DNA of 64,000 nt, from contig JAFCMP010000540.1 in assembly GCA_017506865.1 (NCBI GenBank), positions 496,001 to 560,000 on the forward strand, in the 5' to 3' direction. Of the stretch, positions 55,952 to 64,000 are shown one piece after another. Source of the stretch: Tribonema minus. Taxonomy: Eukaryota; Sar; Xanthophyceae; Tribonematales; Tribonemataceae. Both the position numbers and the translations under genes were made by a program. Positions within the stretch are counted from its first letter, which is position 1. Each line of letters starts with the position of its first letter. Under the pieces are notes generated by a model. It did not search any database and had not been told where the DNA came from. It was given only the letters and a program-made list of their open reading frames with translations.

Positions 55952-57304
55952 CAGCGTGCTGTTTACCAAAGCAGGTGCTGCTTGTGTGCATTGCCCATGC
56001 AACGAAAAAAATAGGGTTCATCCTTGAATTATATGAGCGCGACCCCCCTTCCCCCGAATGTCAATCATACCCCCCCTCCCCCACGCCCGCCCCCCCGCGG
56101 TCTTTAGCAAGCATAGCCGATGGTGTACGCATACGCAGAGCTTTGACCCAGCACATTGGTCCTTTTGCCCTCAGTTGCAACTCGCCGGAGACACTGCATA
56201 CATTGAATAAATGTACATGAAAACATGTGAATATACAATACATTCACACGTGTACACACGTATACATGTATACTTATACACACATAATGTTCCAAAACTC
56301 ATGCAAATGTGTATTGCCATGCACACCTGCAGGCCATGCCTGGTGTCATCTGCATCAGCTATGACGGCGGGGTTCGGGATGTTGAAAAATATTTCGAGGC
56401 AGCAGTGTTGACAGCGCTGCCACCGCCAGTTCGAAGAACTCTGAGTCAAACAGCACCTGGCGTGAAACTGCAAGCTATACTTGCTGCATACTACGGAATG
56501 CTGAAGCATCGAGCGGTTTTTGTCGTAGAGGTTGCCAGCCTTGTAACACCGGAGCAGCTTAGGAACATGCTGTCAGCGATCAAGCGGCTTGGGTTTGATG
56601 AGGGCCTAGCCACTTTTGTAGTGGTACTATCAGCAACCAGAAGCGCACTGGGGTCCAACATCAACCTCTTTGCGCAACGCTGCAGAGTATTTGCTGCACC
56701 TGACTTCAGCAAAGAGGAAGCTTGCCAGTACCTGGAAAGCCACCTTACCGTTGAAAACGACACACTGGACATGGCTGAGGTCGTTGATCGGTTAGGCACA
56801 AGAGTAGGGCACCTCGTCGATCTATGTCTGCTCTGTGACGAAGAAGGCGCACAAACCGAGCAGGATGTGATGAGGTTTGTGGACAGATACCGAGATAAAA
56901 TGATCCAACATGCTTCTTCTGAGCTCAATTCCTTCTTGCACCAAGCGCCCATCAAGAGCAAAAAAGGCAACAAAGTCAAAGGATTTCTGAGGCGGCTGCT
57001 ACGCAGCGATGATGTACTCACCATCACAGATGCCATGGAAGCCTTTGAGTTCACGACAAAATACGCAGTGTGCCGCGCTTTGGTGGAAGGGGAGGCTCTT
57101 CTGGTAGACTTGGACACCATGGCAGTGAAGGCACACTCTGTATTTATGACAGAGGCGATCAGAGCATACATTGCCCGCCCCCCCTGTCAGAAGCAAAAAG
57201 CAGCCACTTCAGCGCAAAGGCAGACAGCCAAAGCCAAAGCTCCAAAGCACGCGCAGCTGCCAGTGTCAAGAGCACCGAAGAAACGTGCTGCAGACAGCAC
57301 CTAG
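54526..57304 (+). CDS. P-loop ATPase (STAND / ATPase_2-like) with N-terminal leader
   Basis: Exon 54,526-54,714 starts MSSPWSRKRHEASNRR, followed by the hydrophobic stretch LLVGLSLLFAGLPAATSF and a GTGAGC donor. Exon two begins after CACAG at 55,233 (AVARNLPNAAAVRSN) and joins in phase. The stretch 55,490-55,569 encodes LLVYGPRAAGKTTLVLAAL, a clear Walker A, ending CAG|GTATGT. The last exon 56,333-57,304 (AMPGVICISYDGG...) joins in phase. It holds AVFVVEVAS as the likely Walker B strand, LATFVVVLSATRSALG as a sensor-like strand, and a basic C-terminal tail (KKRAADST). The leader looks like a signal peptide and could be a heterokont plastid presequence (ATSF junction). Odd point: exon two and the Walker A stretch are in different frames around 55,480-55,500, with no intron that I can fit. 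The gene is therefore either broken by one indel, affected by a sequence error, or differently spliced. Confidence 0.6.
55862..55950. repeat. (CAG)n microsatellite, about 28 units
   Basis: Uninterrupted CAG/GCA repeat of about 86 bp inside the large intron (55,570-56,332) of the P-loop ATPase gene. It reads as polyGln, polyAla or polySer in the three frames, but no exon is supported there. Confidence 0.95.
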
Positions 57305-57539
57305 CTAAATGTATTCCGAATGATGAAGTCGCCTGACACCGCGGCACACTCGCATGTCTTGCACGCAAACGTGTGCTGTGTTTCATGTTTGAACTGTTTG
57401 CACAAATGATCTTCCTCTCTCTCAATGACTGCTCCGCACGCATTTGCTGCTGCTGCTACTACTTGACATTAAACACAACCATTTGCACCTAGAATAGGAA
57501 GCATGGCGTCATTCAACTCATATTATCACGATATCATTG

Positions 57540-58290
57540 CCAGCAAATCGGCATGTGCAGATCACAACTTGCCACATGCGCAAAACTGCATGCCAGTGCG
57601 TATGGCCAGGCGTGCTCTGCAGTCAGGACTGGGACCAGCGAGACTGCGTGCGTGCGCATTGTGTTGAATTTGGTAATGTCAAAAAGGTTGCTTTTGCAGC
57701 TGCGCACACACGGATGCTGCGGTTTCAAAGTTGGCATGCTGTTCGGGAAGGACAGTGATTCTGGACCACGTGCGCAGCCACAATGTAGGGCGCTATTGGC
57801 AAGCTGCCATTACAAGCACCTGGCATCAGGCAACTGCTTGAGCAGTGGCATGCAGGCAGAGGCCCTGGCGCTTCTGCAGCCGTATTGTTTCAACGCACGT
57901 AACGATGTTTTCAATCAGCGCCATTGCCAAGTGACCAGGGCAGCAGACGTTGCACATGCTCAGCAAGGCAGCGCATTTGAATACAGGTTATGTTTTAATG
58001 TGGCTCTTTGCAAATGGGCCATTACTGCCCTGTCCACCGCCCGCGGTTCGCCCTGCGGTCACTACATACAGGCAGACATGTGATGGAGCGCACGCAATTC
58101 CAGCCTTGCGGGCACCATAGCTCTTGCAACAAAGCTCTTGACCCCTGAACTCCCTTTCCCCAACCCAATGCTATTGGCCTTCGCATCTGCAGCGGTCACA
58201 TTTGCGGCACTGCCAGCAGCGTATGCAGACAATGACTGTTCCCCGCTGTCCCTCAGCCCCCACCCCCCACCCGCTTGCAGCCCTCCCACT
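57540..58290 (+). repeat. Dispersed repeat family R, copy 3
   Basis: Most complete plus-strand copy. It runs from CACATGCGCAAAACTGCATG to the C-rich CCCACCCCCCACCCGCTTGC tract and is followed by another C run near 58,334. Confidence 0.7.
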
Positions 58291-58529
58291 CCCCGTGTGC
58301 ACCCCTGTGCACATCATGCTGGTCAATCAGCAACCCCCCCCCCCACACACACACACCAAGCCTCCCTGCCTCCTTCTCTATTTGAGTCGGCCACGGGACG
58401 CCGACTACTCGCTGAGTTGTGACACGCCGTGCCACGTGTGCTCAGCTTGAGCTATAGCATGTACGCTGCCGTCATTCCTGTGTGTTCCCCTGGGCATATT
58501 CGTCGTCTACTAGTTATCATGATCGTATG

Positions 58530-59460
58530 CGTTGATGTTGCGTGTGCACCGCTGGGGCATTCTGCGCCATGATGTGGTTGAGGAGGCTGCAGCAGCCGCT
58601 GCGGCGGCAGCTTCGGCGGCAACAACACCGCGCAGCGCAGTCAGTGGCGCAGACAGCAAAGCTCCACCGCTGGCTCCAGCAACGCCAGTGCCAGCGAGGA
58701 CAGGTGCAGCGATGCCCTGCGCAGTGGCATCGCTGACAATGGCGGCAGCAACAACAGCGGCGAAGGCCGCAGCACAGGCAGTGTCCGCGCTCACCCCCCT
58801 TCCACTTCCTGTAGAGCGCTTACAGGCGTGAGTTCTACTGGCGGGATGAGTGCGGCCGGCGGCTGCTTTCAGCTGATGGGAGTCACTTAAGGGCTTCATT
58901 GCAACAGGCACACAGGGCCAGCCCGCCGCTGGCTCCTCCTTTGCCGTCCTGCTGCTGGCCTTTGCGGTCGAATGTGGACATGCCTATGTAAAGGCCAGCT
59001 GCACGCCGGTGGCTGCATCGTCATCTTCAACGTTTGTCGCGGCATTTACGGCGCTGCTCAACCAGTAGTACAGGTTCGAAGTGGCCGCACGGACCCGCAG
59101 CACCACGCTGTCCTTGGCGGCGCCCCCACCGCGCTCACCGTACTGCTCGACGCCGCAGACGCCTTGCACGCGCTGGCAGTTGTCGCGCGCGAGGCAGCGG
59201 CGCGGCGGCGCACGGCAGTGCTGGCAAAGGCCCGGGGCCAAATGTCTGTGTGGCGCCATCACCTGAGCACTGCATTTCACGGCGGCAGCAGCAGCCAACG
59301 GCTGCGGCGCTGCGGCGCGGCAGCGGCGGCAGAGTCCCAGAACATACCTGTTCTGCCTGCAAAGCATTGCGTCGCTCGAAGCTGTGGCGTGGCAGCGGCG
59401 GCAGAGGCCCGTCTCGTACCCGTTCCACCGGCAAAGCATTGCGCTGCTTGAAGACGAAGG
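58530..59460 (+). CDS. Possible small alanine-rich gene, uncertain exons
   Basis: An Ala-rich frame at 58,532-58,831 (EEAAAAAAAAASAATTPRSA, then TMAAATTAAKAAAQAVSA) is followed by a frame near 58,911-59,068. That second frame has a hydrophobic stretch SSFAVLLLAFAVECGHAY like a signal or membrane segment. A third frame, about 59,090-59,240, has ALTVLLDAADALHALAVVAR. The frames differ and I could not fix the splice sites. The composition could also arise from GCN-rich repeats. No function is suggested. Confidence 0.3.
59270..59450 (+). repeat. 62-65-bp tandem repeat
   Basis: GGCAGCGGCGGCAGAG...CC...GTTC...CCNGCAAAGCATTGCG is present twice (about 59,317-59,375 and 59,393-59,450), with a partial copy upstream. 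Confidence 0.6.
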
Positions 59461-59898
59461 TGAAGGTGCGCCGTGGGCGGAGCGTCGGGGGCAGCCTGAA
59501 CGTGGACTGCCCATGGGGTGTGCGCCGCCGCATTTGCCACAAAAGCCGCCATAACGGACTCCGCTGGCGTTTGTTTCCTCAACAATTGAGCATCACGCGC
59601 TCTAGACACCGCCGCGCATGCAGGCGTGACCTCGAAGCCTGTGCGCTTGGCAGCTGTGACACGCAGCGTTCAAAGGCGCGACCATGTATATCGCATTGCC
59701 GAAGAATCGGCACAGCAATGCTACTAGTAGGCTGGCAGCACACGGTGCTGTCACGGTCAAGTGGCATGGGGAGGCCTCAGCACTATGGGGTACAAATTGC
59801 CACTGGCACATCAGAACGAGCTGCTCTAGACTACTTCTAAATACTTTCAGAAGAGCATTGCAGGTGGATAAACTTCTGGCAGTGCTCTCGCTGGTAGT

Positions 59899-59992
59899 GT
59901 GCGCCCAGGTGTTGTCAATGCAACGCATCTCGGTAAATGTCGTACAGGTACCGAGATGCGTTGCATCGACAACACCTGGGCACACAGGAGGA
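59899..59992. repeat. Foldback (hairpin) element
   Basis: Arms of about 37 bp pair with about two mismatches around a 13-bp loop. The left arm is GTGCGCCCAGGTGTTGTCAA...CGCATCTCGGTA and the right arm TACCGAGATGCGTTGCATCG...CTGGGCACAC. It is the same family as 11,104-11,228. No target-site duplication was identified by eye. Confidence 0.9.
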
Positions 59993-59999
59993 GTAGGGA

Positions 60000-61245
60000 G
60001 AAAGGATACCGAGGGCTTTGTGAGTCAATGGCGTTTCTGCATTGCACACTTTGGGACCAATTGATGCTCCAATTTGATTGTGTGGCTGGCACGCCAACAT
60101 TATGCCATAGTATCGTGTCATGCATCTACACTCTATAGCACTAGTAGTGCTCGCGTGTAAAATACTAGTAGCGTCCTCACTCAGCTGACACACAAGCGGC
60201 AGTCAGCCTGCGAGTGAGCATGTTGGCAGGCACAGCAACAGCAGAAAACATTGCAGAGGAAGCATCTGCAAAAAACTGCAATTCGTTGGAAACCTTACAA
60301 GACCTAGGATCTGTCAGTGACATTGCCGGAGAAGATGTGTGTCCGGCGCCTCGACCAAATGTGTGCAAAATCATTATGATTTTTGCACAGCCTGAGCATG
60401 AAGCCGGTGGAGATCTCAAGCCTGTCACCGGTGAAAATATCTGATCCACAGTCATCAGTGCGTGCATTTCGATTACATTTTAACAGCATGGTGTTTAGGT
60501 CGCTTGATGGCGTGTTCCGCTACAACAATCCACTGTGAAGCTTCCTGGGCATTGTTGAGTTGGAACCTGGTAGAACTCGAAGAGTGCGGTTGTGCTCGTG
60601 CTTCACCGCTGGGTGGCAACAGTTTTTGGAAATGTGCAGGGCGCCAATAATATGAGTTGGAGGACGCTGAAGGCATGGTCATGCTTGCGAGTGTCTATGC
60701 GTGGTGCTTATAATATGGAGAGGCAACATTTTATACTTTTGGTGAAACAGCAGAGTCTCTGCCTCTTGATCGCAGAAAATGCTGCACATGTAAGACTACC
60801 GTACAGCACCAAGTGCTACTTGGTGACTTTGAGGTGGAAACCTGCCTCCTGCGTTAATGGGCAAGGCCGATATTTGTGTATATGTCATGTGCAAAGCAAT
60901 TTAAAGGGATGTTGAGTAACAAAATAACTATGGGCGGAGCTCTGCGGTCGGTATAACTATTGGCGGAGCTCTGCGGTCGGTACAATATGCCCATAATCAG
61001 TGCCTCAAGCAACCAAATCACGTCCAGCAAATCACCGCTGGCCGCAACCTGCTACATCTGCTGCATCCGGATCTTTCGTAGAACGCTTTAATATGTAGGC
61101 ACCTCACAAAGCTAGCATCAGTCACCTCCGACATTCTGGCATTGCGCATGTACATACCTTCGAAGTACGTGATATAGAGATGCGGACAGGTATGTAGCTG
61201 TAGCATGTAGCACCATGGCGTAGCAGAGATCATGGAAAGGATATC
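60000..61245. other. Intergenic stretch without a recognised gene
   Basis: Short ORFs only; one of 76 codons at 60,214-60,444 has no motif. A 29-bp tandem duplication (ATAACTATGGGCGGAGCTCT..., twice at 60,924-60,981) and a CCTTCGAAGTACG palindrome-like site near 61,157 are present. Confidence 0.5.
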
Positions 61246-62568
61246 ATGGCGGCCCGTATTGCCAATTCTGAATCAGCGCAGAAATGCAAGGAATCCGATC
61301 TAGCGTGCGCACAAGCGCAGGACATTAGCACCAGTGCTGCAGATGGCAATGGCGCTTGTCAACAGGACGATGGCACGAGTGGCAGCAGCAGAGCAACTGG
61401 AGACGGACGCGCAGCGCACAAACGCAAGAGGGTACAGAATGACGGTTGGTCAATTTCCGATCAAACAGGCGAAGGGGAGCACACGGGCGGGCAAAGTGCA
61501 GTCAAGCGCTCTAGAACAGGTCACAACAGTCTGGAACAGCAAGGTCTGGTGCTAGACGACGAAACTGGAGGTGGAGGCAGTGCGGACCCGGAGTACAAGT
61601 GCAACTTATGCGACCTCGTGGTGACGAAGTGCATGTCGCTGCTCTCGTTACAGCAGAGGTTAAACGCCCACATCGCGGCGAAGCACCAGCGCGAACACCA
61701 CAGTGGGACAGCAGCAACATTCCTGGAGCGCTCCGACCTCAGCACCTCGCACTTGCAAACCATCTACACCGAGTGTGACTTGTGCAAAAACCTGTTTCAT
61801 GCCAACAAGACATTCAGGGTGGACAGCAGCGATCCCAGCGCGGGCAAGCGCTGCCGCAAATGCAGGCCTATCACTTCACCCGCTGCAGTGGCGGCAACAT
61901 TGTCAACAACAGCATCAGCAGCACCGCTAGCACCTGATACATCGACGGCAACAGCCACCACGTCGCTGCCACAGCAGCAACCGGCGTGCACACCCATCGG
62001 CAACCCCTACGCAAAGGGACCAGCGCACGCGCAGCAGGCACCTGGTGCTCAGGCTGGTGGCAGCAGCTCCTCCGGCAGCTCAACGAGGCCGGAACGCGGG
62101 GGCAGCAGTGCTACACGAGGGGGTCGGGGTCGCAGTGGAGGGCGCGGACGTGGCAATGGAGGACGTGTTCGCAGCGGCAGCAATGATGCAGACATCAGCA
62201 AGAGCAGAGCGACTAGCGGCAGCAGAACCGGAGGCGGCAGCAGCAGTGGTGCCGGCGGCGGCAGTGCAGCCGGTACTAAGGACAGCGGAGCTGGCAACGG
62301 CCGCAGCAGTGATGCCAGCAGCCGCAGCGGCGGTGCTAGCAACAGCGGCAGTGGCGCGCGAACTCAAAACGGCCGCGGTGGCCGTGGCAGCGGTCGCAGC
62401 AGCGACAGCGGTGGACGAGGCTGTGGTCGTGGCGGCCGCGGCGGCGGCGGAGGGGGCCCCCGAGCGGCAGGTGCGGCGACAGCAGCGGCAGCGCCTGCAG
62501 GCGCAGCAAGTGGGGCAGACAGCGCCAGCCGCCAAAGAGTGGGATCGTGTCACGCAGTGGGTGCTTGA
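61246..62568 (+). mobile_element. Zinc-finger, Gly/Arg/Ser-rich ORF of a retroelement-like unit
   Basis: Open frame of 440 residues starting MAARIANSESAQKC. Residues about 117-140 form a C2H2-like finger (CNLCDLVV ... HIAAKH). Residues about 175-206 hold a second Cys cluster (CDLCKNLF ... KRCRKC). From about residue 265 the protein is RGG/GRG/SSG low complexity, as in RNA-binding proteins. The next open frame, which overlaps its 3' third, carries a motif that I associate with the C-terminal part of non-LTR retroelement proteins. I therefore read this as the first ORF of such an element, without seeing its reverse transcriptase. A host RNA-binding zinc-finger protein is the alternative. Confidence 0.5.
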
Positions 62569-64000
62569 GCACTCAATGGGCCTGCAGCCACCAGGCCAGA
62601 CCTGGCACCAGTTTGAGCAAAGTGGGGCCCACTTCCATCTGGCAGCGCACGGCCCAGCCTTACAGCAAGCGCGACTCCCAACACGGCATGGCGGCCTTGG
62701 CATTACCAGCGCCTGCGACATCGCTGATGCTGCGTATGTGGCGGGCACGTTGCAAGCGCTGCAACCAGCACTCTCTGGATGGGCGGGGGTGCTGCTGCAG
62801 GCGGCTCCTCAAGCGGCTGCAGACGACGCTGCTGAGGATGCGGCAACACAAGCGGCACCGGCAGCAGCGGCAGCAGCACCAGCACCAGCAGCATCAGCAG
62901 CGGCAACTGTTACAGCGGCAGCAGCGGTTGCCAGTGGAGGCGCGACCGCTCCGGCAGCGGCAACTGCATCAGCGGCAGGCCGCGCTTATGGCGCAGCCAT
63001 TCCGGCAACACACGACGCAGCTGCCGCTGGATCAGGGGCCGCGGCGGCAGCACAGGCGGCACCAGCGGCAGCAGCAGCGGCGGCGCACGGTGCACCTACT
63101 CCGGCGGCAGCAGCGGCGGCGGCAGCAGCAGCTGCTCCAGCATCAGAAGCTGCTGCAGCAGCTGCAGCACATGTTGCACCTCAAGTGGCCTCGGCGGCAT
63201 CACTAACTGCAGCATCAACAGCAGCTGCTGCGGGCATAGGCAACACAGCTGCTCCAGGCCCTACTAGGGCTGCTGCAGCACCTGCAACAGCAGCAGCGTC
63301 GGCAGGCGGTGCCGCAATCATGCCGGCTGCGACAGCGGCAATGGCGGTGGCAGCGGCCAATGCGGCAGGTGCTGCACCAACACCTGCGGCAGCAGCAACA
63401 CCACTGGCAGCAGCAGCAACGGCAGGCGGCGCAGCTGCAGCACCAGCGCACGCACCAGCGGCAGCCGTCAATGCAGGCGCTGCGCGTTCCACACCAGCAA
63501 TGCTACAAGGCGCAGCAGCAGCAGAGGTGGCGCGCCTGCCCCTCATGCGGACGATCGCCACAGCTGCCGCATCCCTACGTGCAGCAACAGGTGACAAGCT
63601 GGAACATACACTGCCACCAGCGCTAACGCCACTGCAGCAGCAACCACCTACACAGCAGCCGCCGCTGCGGCCGACAGCAGGTGGTGGCACTGGTGCGGAG
63701 GCTGTTTGCGTACTTGACGCCAGTGCTCTGCAGTTGCAGTGTAGCCTGAAGCGCCCCAATCAGAGTGCGCTTGCAGATGCCGTCGCTACCGAGCTTGCAG
63801 ATAAGGTGGAGGCGGACCTGAAACAGCTGCCGCAGGGCACGCAACGCACGCAAGCACTTGCTCGATTCCGGTCGCAGCGCCACATGCACTCGATCGGCAT
63901 GGCATTCCTCAACGAGCCCATGTACTCCACAACGGCTTCGTTCGACGGCCTATCCTGGCAACTGGCCGTCAAATGCGCCATCGAAGTAGAGGAACAGACG
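61931..64000 (+). mobile_element. Second open frame, retroelement C-terminal-like, runs off the window
   Basis: A frame without stops from 61,931 to the window end (about 690 codons). Around 62,505-62,760 it encodes EWDRVTQWVLEHSMGLQPP and ARLPTRHGGLGITSA, then DIADAAYVAG. The LPTRxGGLG...AAY signature is familiar from the region after the reverse transcriptase in LINE-like proteins of algae and oomycetes (family knowledge, not searched). A long poly-Ala/Gln stretch follows (about 62,820-63,500). Then FRSQRHMHSIGMAFLNEP and FDGLSWQLAVKCAI resemble the next conserved block of the same region. No reverse transcriptase, endonuclease or terminal repeats are in the window. The element could be an internally deleted LINE relative. 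Confidence 0.45.

Overview
This window is nuclear DNA from a eukaryote, most likely an alga with a flagellate stage and plausibly a heterokont (brown or yellow-green lineage). The evidence is long genes cut into many short GT-AG exons that splice with consistent phase, ankyrin proteins of the style common in heterokont algae, an axonemal-type coiled coil, a possible plastid-type leader, a retroelement-like ORF, and no operons or ribosome binding sites. The assignment rests on protein style and has not been checked by search. The DNA is GC-rich with Ala/Gly-rich coding exons, many homopolymer G/C runs, and TTAGGG-like tracts scattered inside introns.

Layout. Positions 1-11,084 (+) hold the 3' part of a long alanine-rich coiled-coil gene (12 exons seen, 1,026 residues in the window). 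Positions 12,079-13,133 (-) hold a decayed gene with ubiquitin-like domains. Positions about 13,600-22,800 form the left arm of a large inverted duplication. It carries an intact ankyrin/F-box-like gene (14,066-15,742 +) and a basic protein of unknown function (20,188-20,973 +). Positions 22,463-42,352 (-) hold an 18-exon gene whose exons join in phase to give about 1,493 residues. It has a NACHT-type NTPase, a winged-helix and nephrocystin-3-like middle, and a long C-terminal coiled coil with an outer-dynein-arm-docking-like motif. Positions about 42,700-51,610 are the right arm. It contains a fragment of that gene's own last exon, the second copy of the basic gene, an F-box gene found only in this arm (45,000-46,245 +), and a frameshifted second ankyrin copy (51,062-49,373 -). 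Positions 52,150-58,300 carry three copies of a dispersed repeat and a P-loop ATPase gene (54,526-57,304 +). Positions 61,246-64,000 carry a zinc-finger and retroelement-like ORF pair running off the window.

Two structural themes stand out. First, in both long genes many introns carry tandem copies of the neighbouring exon edge together with its splice site: two to eight degenerate copies per site, often with TTAGGG-like spacers. Second, the central gene is enclosed by a palindromic duplication whose inner breakpoint lies in its own last exon and just upstream of its first recognisable exon. That may explain why I find no N-terminal domain before the NACHT module.

All exon models were made by eye from splice signals, reading frame and phase. 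Transcript data would settle them.
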